Assembly (NCBI RefSeq): GCF_019336435.1
Contig: NZ_JAHWXQ010000001.1
Coordinates: forward strand, 558,001-622,000
Direction of reading: 5' to 3'
DNA from: Pontibacter populi
GTDB lineage: Bacteria; Bacteroidota; Bacteroidia; Cytophagales; Hymenobacteraceae
Length of the DNA: 64,000 nt
Positions 27,136 to 36,279 of the stretch are shown here, in pieces (the stretch's first letter is position 1; every line of letters starts with the position of its first letter). The notes below the pieces were generated by a model, which had not been told where the DNA came from, did no database searches, and saw nothing but the letters and a program-made list of their open reading frames with translations. The translations under genes were made by a program, and so were the position numbers.

Positions 27136-28755
27136 ATGAAGCAAACCTGTTATATCCTGAAACTATACCTTTTACTGGTTTTGCCTTTTAGCCTCACCCT
27201 GCAGCCTGCTCAGGCGCAGCAACTATACTACCCTGCACAAGATCTGGGTAAGTTGTTTGAGCAGGTGCAATTACAACGTGTTTTCCCCGATTCCAAGACC
27301 TTCCCGGATTGTGTTCCGCTATCTGACCCTAAACAAATAGTACAGGCATATGAACAGCAAAAGCAGCAACCCGGCTTTGAGTTAAAGGCATTTGTACTAC
27401 AGCATTTCAGGTTGCCACAACAGCCCGATACCAGCTTTACTACCAACAAAACGCATACTGTAACTGAGCACATAGAGCGCCTGTGGCCGGAACTTACCCG
27501 ACAGCCGGGCGAATACTCAGGGTCGCTTATAGTATTGCCGCATGCTTATGTTGTGCCCGGAGGCCGTTTCAGAGAGATATATTACTGGGATAGCTTCTTT
27601 ACTATGCTGGGCCTGCAGACGAGTGGAAAAACGGAGCTGATCCAAAACATGGTCGATAACTTTACGCACCTCATCCAAACAACAGGCCACATACCCAACG
27701 GCAACCGAACCTATTACCTCAGCCGCTCTCAGCCACCCTTTTATGCGCTTATGCTACGCGTGCTGGCCCAGCAGAAAGGACGCGGGATACTGCTAAACTA
27801 TAGGTCTGCTCTTAAAAAGGAATATGCTTTCTGGATGGATGGCGCCGAAAAACTTACTGTTGCCAACCCTGCGCACCGTCGCGTGGTTTTAATGCCTGAT
27901 GGGAGTATCCTCAACCGTTACTGGGACGATAATCCTCAGCCCCGCCCTGAATCATACCTGGAGGATGTAGAACTGGCAAAGAAGGCCGGAAGACAACCGG
28001 AAGAAATTTACCGCGAAATAAGAGCCGCTGCAGAATCTGGCTGGGATTTTAGTACGCGCTGGTTTGCTGACGGAAAAGATATCAGCACCATACAAACCAC
28101 CAGCATTATTCCTGTAGACCTCAACGCGCTGCTATTCCACATGGAGCTGACCCTGCAGGAAATGGCCCTTTTAGCTGGTAATAAAACGGAAGCTCGCCAG
28201 TACGAAAAACTGGCCAAAGCACGCCGCGATGCCGTTCTAAAATACAACTGGAACGCTGAACACGATTTCTTCTACGACTATAACTATAAAACCAACACTA
28301 CGACTAACATCCCCTCATTGGCAGCAGTTTACCCGCTCTATTTTAACATGGCAAAGCGCAAACAGGCAAAACGGGTGGCGCAAAAGATCAAAGCTGATTT
28401 TATAAGCCCGGGCGGAGTGGTAACCACACTGAACCAGAGCGGGCAGCAATGGGATGCCCCAAACGGCTGGGCACCATTGCAATGGATGACGATACAGGCA
28501 CTCCGCAACTATGGCTTTACCGACGAAGCAGCCACTATAGCTACCAGTTGGGTACAGCTTAATACAGACGTTTACCAGGAAACCGGAAAGCTGATGGAGA
28601 AATATAACGTGGAAAACCTGGGCCTGCCGGCTGGTGGCGGAGAGTACCCTAACCAGGACGGTTTTGGCTGGACCAACGGCGTATTGCTCAAACTGATCTC
28701 CTTATATCCTGAACTGCAGAAAATTACAGAAGCCGAACCCGAACTTCAGCATTAA
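27136..28755 (+). CDS. Alpha,alpha-trehalase (GH37), periplasmic
   Basis: GH37 trehalase splits trehalose into two glucose molecules. The 539-residue protein has a signal peptide (about 1-28, ending QAQ), the first trehalase signature PGGRFREIYYWDSFF at 141-155, the second signature QWDAPNGWAPLQWM near residues 436-449, ESGWDFSTRWF with the probable acid catalyst Asp, and GGGEYPNQDGFGWTNG with the probable catalytic base Glu. Domain content and length match the periplasmic TreA type. The two signatures are intact so activity is expected. It could take up trehalose from osmotic stress or from outside the cell. Confidence 0.95.
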   Translation: MKQTCYILKLYLLLVLPFSLTLQPAQAQQLYYPAQDLGKLFEQVQLQRVFPDSKTFPDCVPLSDPKQIVQAYEQQKQQPGFELKAFVLQHFRLPQQPDTSFTTNKTHTVTEHIERLWPELTRQPGEYSGSLIVLPHAYVVPGGRFREIYYWDSFFTMLGLQTSGKTELIQNMVDNFTHLIQTTGHIPNGNRTYYLSRSQPPFYALMLRVLAQQKGRGILLNYRSALKKEYAFWMDGAEKLTVANPAHRRVVLMPDGSILNRYWDDNPQPRPESYLEDVELAKKAGRQPEEIYREIRAAAESGWDFSTRWFADGKDISTIQTTSIIPVDLNALLFHMELTLQEMALLAGNKTEARQYEKLAKARRDAVLKYNWNAEHDFFYDYNYKTNTTTNIPSLAAVYPLYFNMAKRKQAKRVAQKIKADFISPGGVVTTLNQSGQQWDAPNGWAPLQWMTIQALRNYGFTDEAATIATSWVQLNTDVYQETGKLMEKYNVENLGLPAGGGEYPNQDGFGWTNGVLLKLISLYPELQKITEAEPELQH

Positions 28756-28868
28756 CTATAGTTTAAAAGTTAGCGAATCAATCAGTTAACCATACTGTAG
28801 CATCCCTGAAACTATAACCTATCCGCCCGCTCCCGACGTACAACAGACATCATCAAACGCAATAAACT

Positions 28869-29060
28869 ATGAAAACAGCACGCATAATATTAATGGGATT
28901 TATCTTTTGTGGGGCTACTGTGCTTCTATCTTCCTGTGGAACAAAAAATGGTGAAGGCGACGATCATGCCACTCAAAACGAGAATATCGGGAATGGTAGC
29001 ACGGAAAATGATATGTCAGGCGACACCACAACTATGGGAGACACAACTACAACCATGTAG
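28869..29060 (+). CDS. Small lipoprotein with low-complexity acidic tail
   Basis: The 63-residue product has a lipoprotein signal (lipobox LLSSC, Cys about 22) and a short mature part rich in Gly, Asp, Glu, Asn and Thr ending in MGDTTTTM. No domain is recognisable. A second protein of the same design follows 35 bp downstream (29096-29335), so these may be diverged tandem copies. The lipobox and the closely spaced pair are the main support for it being a real gene. Confidence 0.6.
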   Translation: MKTARIILMGFIFCGATVLLSSCGTKNGEGDDHATQNENIGNGSTENDMSGDTTTMGDTTTTM

Positions 29061-29095
29061 TCAAATGCCTTAACAAACACTTAACACGAAGTACT

Positions 29096-29335
29096 ATGAA
29101 CAAGAAAATATATGCAATAGCTGCCGCCTTTATCACATCCACCATGTTGCTGGCATCGTGTGGTGAGACTGGCGAAAATTCTGATATGCCCCCTGAAAGC
29201 ACTACTGGCAACACACAGGAAACCGGCGTGGAAGGCTCCGGCGATATGCCCGGCACAGGTGCTGATGATTCTACGCAATATATGAACGAAGCCATAGGAG
29301 ACGACAACGCTTCTTCCGGCGACAGCATTAAATAA
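29096..29335 (+). CDS. Small lipoprotein with low-complexity acidic tail
   Basis: This 79-residue product has a signal ending in LLASC (Cys about 22) and a mature part dominated by Gly, Ser, Thr, Asp, Glu and Met (ENSDMPPESTTGN, EGSGDMPGTG). It resembles the preceding 63-residue lipoprotein in layout but not closely in sequence. It ends before a clear terminator at 29355-29390, which suggests a bicistronic transcript of the two small genes. Function unknown. Confidence 0.65.
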   Translation: MNKKIYAIAAAFITSTMLLASCGETGENSDMPPESTTGNTQETGVEGSGDMPGTGADDSTQYMNEAIGDDNASSGDSIK

Positions 29336-29354
29336 TACGATGAGTTATTAACCA

Positions 29355-29390
29355 CAAAAAAGGACAAGCTTAATGCCTGTCCTTTTTTGT
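29355..29390 (+). terminator. Rho-independent terminator after the lipoprotein pair
   Basis: Stem AAAAAAGGACA / TGTCCTTTTTT with a 13-base loop and a T tract. Confidence 0.9.
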
Positions 29391-29448
29391 TTCTGAATCT
29401 GGCACTACGTTTGCAACTGCCACGTTATAGCAAAAACGCATACAGTTC

Positions 29449-30573
29449 ATGATCAGATTAAAACACCTTGCTGCAGCTTTTATACTTTGCTGCACAACTA
29501 TAGCCGCACAGGCACAAGGCGAGCAAAATAACTGGTACTTTGGCAAAAGTGCCGGCATCTCGTTTAATGGCGACTCGGCAGTAGCAGTAACCAATGGCAG
29601 GCTGATAACCGAAGAAGGCAGCGCCACCATTTCTGATAAGAATGGCAACCTGCTGTTTTATACCAACGGCATCACCGTCTGGAACCGCAACCATAAAGTA
29701 ATGCCAAACGGCAATGGCTTGCTGGGCGGAAACTCCTCCACCCAATCGGCACTTATAGTTCCTAAGCCGGGCTCCGAAACCATCTACTACATTTTTACAA
29801 CTGATATTCAGGCACAATCTGACGGACTGCGCTATAGTATAGTAGATATGAGTAAGGATGAAGGCAACGGCGACCTCGTGTTTAAAAATACCTTTATGAT
29901 CGCCCCAACCACCGAAAAACTGACTGCTGTACGACACAGCAACGGCAAAGACTGGTGGGTGATCGCGCACCGCTGGAACAGCAATGCCTACATGTCTTTC
30001 CTGGTATCGGAGGAAGGTGTGGATACGATGCCGGTGATGAGCAATGTGGGCACGGTGCATGGCGGCTCTAACCGTAAAGCCATCGGGTATCTGAAACCAT
30101 CTCCGGATGGTACAAGACTGGCAGCAGCCCTTTGGAACGACGACAGTAATTTTGAGCTTCTCAGGTTTGACCGCAGCACCGGTAAAGTATCTGACCCGAT
30201 CCTGTTTAAAGGATTTTCGGAAGCGTATGGTATTGCTTTTTCTCCGGATGGCAGCAAACTATACGGCGGCACCAACAACAAAGCAACCGGCAAAGGCCAG
30301 ATCGTGCAGTTCGACCTGAGAGCCGGCGGCCCGGAAGAGATCATGAAATCGGCAACTATAGTTGCTACTTCCGGCAGCCCAACTATAGGTGCACTACAAC
30401 TTGGCCCCGATGGCAGAATTTATGCTGCCCGCAAAGACAATATACACTTGGGCGTGATCTTTAACCCGAATGCAAAAGGCAAAGCCGTGCAGTACAAAGA
30501 CAATGGTTTTAAACTGGCCGGCAGGAAAAGCGACCTCGGTTTGCCCAACTTTGTGCAGGATGTAAAAAGATAA
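29449..30573 (+). CDS. Secreted beta-propeller protein
   Basis: The 374-residue protein has a signal peptide (about 1-23, ending AQAQ) and then NNWYFGKSAGISFNG, the start of a propeller module found in many large Bacteroidota surface and gliding-associated proteins, where it is followed by PKD and T9SS sorting domains. Here only the propeller is present: blades with SPDGTRLAAALW, FSPDGSKLYGGTN and LGPDGRIYAARKD. No T9SS C-terminal signal is visible, so it is either periplasmic or a shortened relative of the larger proteins. Function unknown. Confidence 0.75.
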   Translation: MIRLKHLAAAFILCCTTIAAQAQGEQNNWYFGKSAGISFNGDSAVAVTNGRLITEEGSATISDKNGNLLFYTNGITVWNRNHKVMPNGNGLLGGNSSTQSALIVPKPGSETIYYIFTTDIQAQSDGLRYSIVDMSKDEGNGDLVFKNTFMIAPTTEKLTAVRHSNGKDWWVIAHRWNSNAYMSFLVSEEGVDTMPVMSNVGTVHGGSNRKAIGYLKPSPDGTRLAAALWNDDSNFELLRFDRSTGKVSDPILFKGFSEAYGIAFSPDGSKLYGGTNNKATGKGQIVQFDLRAGGPEEIMKSATIVATSGSPTIGALQLGPDGRIYAARKDNIHLGVIFNPNAKGKAVQYKDNGFKLAGRKSDLGLPNFVQDVKR

Positions 30574-30589
30574 ATTGCCAACTATAAAA

Positions 30590-30626
30590 ACAGAAAGGCC
30601 AGCCTTAACCGGGCTGGCCTTTCTGT
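30590..30626. terminator. Convergent terminator hairpin
   Basis: Stem ACAGAAAGGCCAGCC / GGCTGGCCTTTCTGT is perfect over 15 bp and lies between the convergent genes ending at 30573 and 30649, so it can serve both. Confidence 0.9.
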
Positions 30627-30648
30627 TTAACTATAAACTATAGTTTGA

Positions 30649-32052
30649 TTAGATGATCTGAGGTTTCCCGATCTTGAAACGTAAAAAGCCCATGGCTACT
30701 GAAGCTCCCGGGTTATTTTTAGTGAACGGAGCTGTTACGTCGCGCATACCAATACCAAACTCATACACCGGCGACGTGATCGCGAAGCCAAAAGGAATGT
30801 TTAGTTTGTCGCCGGCACCTGACGATACGCCAGAGCTTAAGCGGAATACCGGAATTGGAGAAAAGTCGACACCTAAGCCCACAAAATCTGATGCGATGTT
30901 GCCTGGTGCTTTGTTAAGCGGTGCTACGTAATCTACACCAACTTCTACGCGCTGCCCTATTTTAACACCGGCACCAAAACGGAAACGGGTTGGCAGATTC
31001 ACTTTCATTTCGTTTACCGGCGTAAATACCAGGGCACTGTCAACTATAGCACGGGCCATTTTACCGGCATCTTTCCAGAAATCATTGTTGTTGGCACCGT
31101 CTTCTGCCATCTGCGACAATGTAAAGCCCTTATCCTGACCTTCGAGCAGGTTTTCCGTCCATTTAATATTACCCAGGTCGGTTACGGAGGCGCTTACTTT
31201 TACAATTTTGATGATCTCGGCAGATAAACCTAAATCAACACCGTGGCCACGCCCAACCGGATTCAGCAATCCATCAGCACTATCATAGTTAAACTTCGGG
31301 TCGTCCAGGTAATCGTCGTAGTTAGCATCGAGCACCGGCGAGAAGGCATTGTAAGCTTTCACTTTGCCACCTTTCGCGCTGAACTCATATAAGCCCAAAC
31401 CCTGCAGGTACTTATATCCGAAACCACCATAGATATTTACTAAAGGCAGCTCCATAATTTTGCGGCCATAGGCAAAGTTCCACTCATTTACCCACGACAT
31501 TTTAATTTCAGAACCATCAAAGATCTCAGAAACAAAAAGCGTTTTGTTCGGGTCTACGTTGTCAAACATCGAGGCATCCTGACCTAAGAAAAGCAACTCC
31601 GAAAAGTTTTTATTAAAGCCTGCGTGGCCCAGCATACGCTGTCTGTTACTCACCGCAAAGCCACCAATTTTAGGCACACTCACCGAAATAGCCAGGGTAT
31701 TTACATCAGCACCAAGGTTAAGCACATTGTCGCTGGTAAAGGCGCGGGCAAGCTCTATACGCTCTTCCATACCGATAGAAGTATCAGAAGCAAGCTTCAT
31801 AGCACTTTTCAGGGTTTTGCGGGTAAAAGCCTGCGAACTATAGAACGCACCAAATTCGGCTACTGTAAATGAAACCAGCGATGTGCTGCGGCCTAGGTTA
31901 GCCGGGTTAATACCGATTGCCTGGTAATCGTGCACAAACGTGTTCTGCACACCGCCACGGCTCACCACCGAGTAACTGCTGCTCTCAGACTGCGCAAGCG
32001 CGGTAACCTGCCCTGTCAGCAAAGTTGCTGCAGCCAAAAGTACCTTTTTCAT
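30649..32052 (-). CDS. DUF5723 family outer-membrane barrel-like protein
   Basis: The 467-residue protein has a signal peptide (about 1-20, ending ALAQ) and the DUF5723 pattern: an early FVHDYQAIGINPANLGR segment containing the NPAN motif, many short amphipathic strands, and an ending with KIGKPQII. The N-P-A-N/L motif is shared with PorV/PorQ and FadL-like barrels, which suggests an outer-membrane beta-barrel. Function is unknown. It stands alone, with a 272-bp gap to the divergent meaB gene. Confidence 0.75.
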   Translation of the reverse strand: MKKVLLAAATLLTGQVTALAQSESSSYSVVSRGGVQNTFVHDYQAIGINPANLGRSTSLVSFTVAEFGAFYSSQAFTRKTLKSAMKLASDTSIGMEERIELARAFTSDNVLNLGADVNTLAISVSVPKIGGFAVSNRQRMLGHAGFNKNFSELLFLGQDASMFDNVDPNKTLFVSEIFDGSEIKMSWVNEWNFAYGRKIMELPLVNIYGGFGYKYLQGLGLYEFSAKGGKVKAYNAFSPVLDANYDDYLDDPKFNYDSADGLLNPVGRGHGVDLGLSAEIIKIVKVSASVTDLGNIKWTENLLEGQDKGFTLSQMAEDGANNNDFWKDAGKMARAIVDSALVFTPVNEMKVNLPTRFRFGAGVKIGQRVEVGVDYVAPLNKAPGNIASDFVGLGVDFSPIPVFRLSSGVSSGAGDKLNIPFGFAITSPVYEFGIGMRDVTAPFTKNNPGASVAMGFLRFKIGKPQII

Positions 32053-32284
32053 AAAAACGGTCAGATAATAATTAATGAATATAGATATTGAGGTTTAAAG
32101 ACTGCCAAGTATTTTCTAAAACAGAAACCACTATAGCTTAAGCTCTTAACCGAGCCCGCCTTAAACACCAGCCCGCAATTTCAGTTTTTTTCCTGAATAT
32201 CAGAATATAGTAACGTTAAATTATAGTGTAATAAGAATTTATACCGGGCTTCAGGCTACGGGTATGATGTACCACACATTCTGT

Positions 32285-32292
32285 TAACTTTG
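32285..32292 (+). promoter_or_regulatory. Candidate -7 element TAACTTTG upstream of meaB
   Basis: TAACTTTG matches the Bacteroidota TAnnTTTG consensus 33 bases before the meaB start; no strong -33 box was seen. Confidence 0.4.
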
Positions 32293-32324
32293 TATAGCAA
32301 GGCGGCAGCTTTAAACTATAACCT

Positions 32325-33305
32325 ATGGCCAAACGATTTTCTGCTGATATTTATGTAAACGGTATTCTGAATGGAGACCGCGTGCTGTTGAGCCGTGCCA
32401 TTACGCTGATAGAAAGTAAGCTGCCACAAGACCAGGAACTTGCCCAGGAAGTAATTGCCAGGGTATTGCCCCATTCCGGAAATGCGGTACGGATAGGAAT
32501 TACAGGTGTGCCAGGCGTAGGTAAAAGTACGTTTATAGAAGCCTTTGGAAATTATGTAATTGAGCATGCCGGTAAAAAGCTAGCCGTTTTAGCCATAGAC
32601 CCAACCAGCCAGCGCACCGGCGGCAGTATTTTGGGTGATAAAACCCGCATGGAATCGCTTTCTATAAATCCGAAAGCTTTTATTCGTCCTTCGCCGGCGG
32701 GCAAGTCGTTGGGAGGCGTAACCAAGAGCACTCGCGAAACTATAATTCTGTGCGAAGCGGCCGGTTTTGATGCCATTATAGTAGAAACTGTAGGTGTTGG
32801 CCAATCTGAAACTGCCGTGCATGCTATGGTTGACTTCTTTTTGCTGCTGATGCTGGCCGGCGCCGGCGATGAGTTGCAGGGTATCAAGCGAGGTATTATG
32901 GAGATGGCTGATGCCATTGCCATTACCAAAGCCGACGGCACCAACGCCAGCAAAGCCAAATCTGCCCGCGCCGAGTACCAGAACGCCCTGCACCTCTACC
33001 CCATGAGTGCCTCCGGCTGGTTACCCAAAGTATCCACCTGTTCCGCCCTGCAACAAACTGGCTTAGATATCATCTGGCAAACTATAACCGACTACCTTCA
33101 ATTAACGCAGGGAAACGGTTACTTCGAAAAAAAACGCCGCGACCAAAACCTGCAATGGATGTACGAAGCGATACGCCAGGGTTTGGAAGAGAATTTCTAT
33201 GCACATCAACAGGTTAAGCAGCAACTTGCAACTATAACTGACCAGGTAAAGCTAGGTCAGAAATCCGCCTTCGCTGCAGCGCATGAGTTGTTGAAGTTAG
33301 TGTAG
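32325..33305 (+). CDS. meaB: MeaB/ArgK-type GTPase, methylmalonyl-CoA mutase chaperone
   Basis: MeaB protects and reloads methylmalonyl-CoA mutase with adenosylcobalamin through GTP hydrolysis. The 326-residue protein has the P-loop GVPGVGKS at 61-68, the switch/base motifs AIDPTSQRTGGSILGDKTRM, DAIIVETVGVGQSE (Walker B region), and the guanine-specificity motif TKAD, followed by the C-terminal dimerisation helix. It lies about 6 kb from mutB with unrelated genes between. Length and motifs are ordinary. It is followed by a dispersed non-coding repeat rather than a gene. Confidence 0.96.
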   Translation: MAKRFSADIYVNGILNGDRVLLSRAITLIESKLPQDQELAQEVIARVLPHSGNAVRIGITGVPGVGKSTFIEAFGNYVIEHAGKKLAVLAIDPTSQRTGGSILGDKTRMESLSINPKAFIRPSPAGKSLGGVTKSTRETIILCEAAGFDAIIVETVGVGQSETAVHAMVDFFLLLMLAGAGDELQGIKRGIMEMADAIAITKADGTNASKAKSARAEYQNALHLYPMSASGWLPKVSTCSALQQTGLDIIWQTITDYLQLTQGNGYFEKKRRDQNLQWMYEAIRQGLEENFYAHQQVKQQLATITDQVKLGQKSAFAAAHELLKLV

Positions 33306-33317
33306 TATATTTCCTCG

Positions 33318-33784
33318 TTTGTCATTTCGACGTTAGGAGAAATCTATCTTAGCTTATAGTTGAAGTTGAATGTCATTGATATAGTGCTATAGCTAACTAT
33401 AGTTACAACCTGAACTAAGCCTTTTCTTTCATAGCCTACTTTAATCCTGGGAGCTCTACCAACCTATCGTTTCAATTTATCTTTGGTGCCCTCACGGCCG
33501 GGAGGCCCCGTCTTCGGGCATCGCGCGGTGTACATTCCTTTTGTTCGTTCCTCACAATGCCTGGCGGCACCAGAAATCTACAAGGCGCTCAACCCGAAGA
33601 CTGTGAAATTTCTCATAGTAACCAGCATCTATAGTTTGAAAAGATAAGCTCCGAGATTTATCGTGGTTGTAGTTCCGTAGGGACAGATAAACCTGTCCTG
33701 CTCGTAGACTGGAACTATAAAACAATAGGTGCAAACTATAGCTATAGCCGAAATTCCCCTCTGGGAGGGTTAGGGGTGGTTAGA
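33318..33784 (-). repeat. Dispersed ~0.5 kb non-coding repeat, copy A (inverted)
   Basis: This copy reads in reverse orientation to copies at 49021-49530 and 52805-53332. Its best conserved block is 33481-33598, including CTCACGGCCGGGAGGCC, CTTCGGGCATCGCGCGG and GGCGCTCAACCC. The outer parts also match: GTCATTTCGACGTTAGGA at the left and CCCCTCTGGGAGGGTTAGGG at the right. No open frame is shared among the copies, so it is non-coding. It fills the 623-bp gap between meaB and folB; several TATAGTT words lie inside. Confidence 0.85.
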
Positions 33785-33928
33785 CCACGGTACCTTTAAA
33801 ACTATAGCCTAGAAACAAACAAAAGCTGCGCACACTCCCAGGCCTTATCCTCTAAACCTCAATCCAGACTAAAATAAAAACAGCCAGCCCATTTCTGAAC
33901 CAGCCGTCTCTGTATCAATAAGTATCTT

Positions 33929-34285
33929 TTATCTCGCTTCTTCCAAGGTAACCTTTGCCCATTTACAAATACCTCCGAGCGGCGGGTTAAACTTGTATAC
34001 ACTCACCTTCACCGACTGTATAAAGGGAAACTTGTCATATACTTTGTCGATAATGCGGTGACCGAGGTGCTCCAGTAACCTTGCTGGTACTCTCATTTCT
34101 TCCAGCACCAGCGCATAGAGCACTTCATAGTTTACTGTTTCGTGCAGGTCATCAGATTCAGCGGCGCGGCGCAGGTCGGTGTTTATTGTCAGGTCAATGC
34201 CGTACTTGTTGCCGATCTTCTGCTCTTCGTCGTAAAACCCATGGAAGGCAAAGAATTCCATGCCCTCCAGTGCGATTTGCCCCAT
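33929..34285 (-). CDS. folB: Dihydroneopterin aldolase
   Basis: FolB cleaves 7,8-dihydroneopterin to 6-hydroxymethyl-dihydropterin and glycolaldehyde in folate synthesis. The 118-residue protein shows the typical pattern: EGMEFFAFHGFYDEEQKIGN near the start (with the conserved H-G and E), TVNYEVLYALV, and LEHLGHRIIDKV, and the KFNPPLGGICKWAKVTL C-terminus with the conserved Lys. It lies 6 bp downstream of divIVA on the same strand, and so ends the operon WD40-divIVA-folB. folE and queD, which start pterin synthesis, are elsewhere in this window (54384-55455). Confidence 0.95.
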   Translation of the reverse strand: MGQIALEGMEFFAFHGFYDEEQKIGNKYGIDLTINTDLRRAAESDDLHETVNYEVLYALVLEEMRVPARLLEHLGHRIIDKVYDKFPFIQSVKVSVYKFNPPLGGICKWAKVTLEEAR

Positions 34286-34291
34286 TCCTGC

Positions 34292-35269
34292 TTAAATTTC
34301 GTCGAAGAAAGAACTACCACCCTGCTTAACAGCTGCTCCGTTAGTAGCATAAGCGTTACGTGAAGGCTCTGTTAGCGGCGGCTGAATTTCCGGCTTGTCC
34401 GGCTGAACCGGCTTAATTTCAGGCACAGGCTTCTCAATGTCTGGCGCTGGCACACGACCCGGGTAGTCAGGCTTTATAGGCTCAACTTCAGGTGAGGGCA
34501 CATTAGGCATTGGCGTTACCGGGTTCGGAATTTCAGGGTGCGGTTGGGTTACGTCTGGTGCCGGATCGCCAAGCGGATTGTATTCTTTGCCGTTATTTTT
34601 TACTGCAATCGGTGCATTAGCTGCCGTAGAGACAGGTATCTGCTGCTGTATAGTTTCGGTTGTGATATCCATATCTTTCAAGGTTTTCAGCAGCTCTGTA
34701 TTATCTATGTTTACATTAGCCGCTCTTGAAAGCATACTGTTTACTGAACTCTTTGGTTTAGCTTTTGTGCGTTCTACTTTATCCAGCGCATCGTTAGCAA
34801 GGTTCTTCAGGTCACGAACGAGGGTATCCAAATAGCCTTCCATTCGCTGGTATTCCTGCTCCAGGCTCTTCACTTCTTCCTGCATCTCGCCTACCATTTT
34901 CTCGGTCTGACGGGCAGCATCCTCCAACGTCTGGCGCGCCTGGTTGCGGGCTTTGTTCAGCAGCTCATTCGCCTGAAGCTCGGCTTCACGGGCACGCAAT
35001 TCAGCTGATTTGGTAGCCTGCTCCAGTATGTTGTTACCGGTGTCTTCGGCAGTTTTAAGCGTTTTGTATAGCGATGATTCCACTTCACGCAGCTTCTGGG
35101 TTTCGCGGTTGGCGGCGTCCAGCTTCATACGGAGGTCTTTATTTTCATCCATCATTTTCTCCCACTGCTGCGACAGCGTAAGCAAAAATGCGTTTACTTC
35201 ATCCTTATCCAGTCCTCTAAAAGCCTTCTCAAACGTTTTCTGCCTGATATCTAACGGTGTAATCTTCAT
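34292..35269 (-). CDS. DivIVA-domain coiled-coil protein
   Basis: The 325-residue protein begins MKITPLDIRQKTFEKAFRGLDKDEVNAFL, the DivIVA N-terminal membrane-curvature-sensing motif, followed by a long coiled coil (about 35-165) and then a disordered Pro/Glu/Asn-rich tail (about 220-310) with PEIPNPVTPMPN and PEVEPIKPDYPG repeats. In Gram-positives DivIVA marks poles and division sites; in Bacteroidota such proteins exist but are little studied. Its start overlaps the end of the upstream WD40 gene by four bases (ATGA), so the two are translationally coupled. FolB follows 6 bp downstream. Confidence 0.9.
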   Translation of the reverse strand: MKITPLDIRQKTFEKAFRGLDKDEVNAFLLTLSQQWEKMMDENKDLRMKLDAANRETQKLREVESSLYKTLKTAEDTGNNILEQATKSAELRAREAELQANELLNKARNQARQTLEDAARQTEKMVGEMQEEVKSLEQEYQRMEGYLDTLVRDLKNLANDALDKVERTKAKPKSSVNSMLSRAANVNIDNTELLKTLKDMDITTETIQQQIPVSTAANAPIAVKNNGKEYNPLGDPAPDVTQPHPEIPNPVTPMPNVPSPEVEPIKPDYPGRVPAPDIEKPVPEIKPVQPDKPEIQPPLTEPSRNAYATNGAAVKQGGSSFFDEI

Positions 35270-36195
35270 AATGCATCAAAATTTATATCCCAAACCGAAA
35301 TGGTGCGGTCATCGCTACACGAAACTAACTGATTCTTGTGAGCCGACCAAAATAATTTATTAACCGATGTACCGTGGCTGGCGTTCCGAACTTTATCGAT
35401 CACTTTCAGCAACTTAAAGGTTTCGGCATCCCAAACCTTCACCGATTTATCCATGCTGCAGGTGGCAAAATGTTTGCCATCAGGGCTATAGGTGATGTTG
35501 TTAATCGTATACATGTGCGCGATCACATAGCCACGCTCTTTATAGTTGTTCTGCGCTTCCCACACCCTGAGATGTGCATCACGGCCACCTGTTAACAGTA
35601 GTTCGCCATCCGGGGAGTAAACTATCGAAAACACTGAGTTGGTATGGTTCTGTAGCTCAAATTTCAGGTCCATGGTGGAGGCATCAAAAATGCGCACACT
35701 ATGGTCGCTGTAGCCGGCTGCCAGTTCATTGGTTTTAGCATTGTAAGCCAGGCTGCGTACACTTTTATCCGATTTGCGAACTATAGTTTCCAACTCAAAA
35801 GTGTCAGCAGCAACTATAGCTATCCCACCGTTTTTCAGGCCAACATATACTTTATTCAGCTCAGCCACATAAGCAATGTCAAAAATAGGCACCTTTGGCA
35901 GCGGCACTGATTTAATTATAGCTTTTTGCTTTACATCAATTACGTGCAGGCCTTCGTTGTTCTGGCCAACCAGCAGCAAGTCGCGGTCCGGAATATACTT
36001 GATGGCGTACACAGAGCTTTCGGTGCGGGCGATCAGTTCGCCCTGCTCCGGGTCGTTGAAGTCCCAGCGCACGATCATGCCATCGCCGGCGGCAGAATAA
36101 AAATGCGTTTCGCTACCGGATTGTTCTAAACTATAAACACAGTCGCGGTGTCCGGTCAGGGTGGCTATTTTCTGTACTTGTACCTTGCTCGCCAT
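35266..36195 (-). CDS. WD40 repeat protein
   Basis: The 309-residue protein is a seven-bladed WD40 propeller with no signal peptide, so probably cytoplasmic. Blades are visible as LTGHRDCVYSLEQSG...VRWDF, VYAIKYIPDRDLLLVG, VRSLAYNAKTNELAAGYSDHSVRIFD, VFSIVYSPDGELLLTGGRDAHLRVWE, ITYSPDGKHFATCSMDKSVKVWD and LVSCSDDRTISVWD. It is the first gene of a three-gene run with divIVA (4-base overlap) and folB. Cytoplasmic single-domain WD40 proteins are uncommon in bacteria and usually act as protein-interaction platforms, so an interaction with the DivIVA protein is a reasonable guess. Confidence 0.92.
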   Translation of the reverse strand: MASKVQVQKIATLTGHRDCVYSLEQSGSETHFYSAAGDGMIVRWDFNDPEQGELIARTESSVYAIKYIPDRDLLLVGQNNEGLHVIDVKQKAIIKSVPLPKVPIFDIAYVAELNKVYVGLKNGGIAIVAADTFELETIVRKSDKSVRSLAYNAKTNELAAGYSDHSVRIFDASTMDLKFELQNHTNSVFSIVYSPDGELLLTGGRDAHLRVWEAQNNYKERGYVIAHMYTINNITYSPDGKHFATCSMDKSVKVWDAETFKLLKVIDKVRNASHGTSVNKLFWSAHKNQLVSCSDDRTISVWDINFDAL

Positions 36196-36279
36196 TTGTG
36201 AAATCAGCGTAAGTTAAATTTTACCTAAATTTACGATTTACCCGGCAGCCCTACAAAAAGCACAGGTTATACTTTACTT

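Noticed and set aside
29458-30060. A 200-codon minus-strand frame opposite the propeller gene
   Set aside because: Antisense shadow; the plus-strand frame has a signal peptide and propeller motifs.
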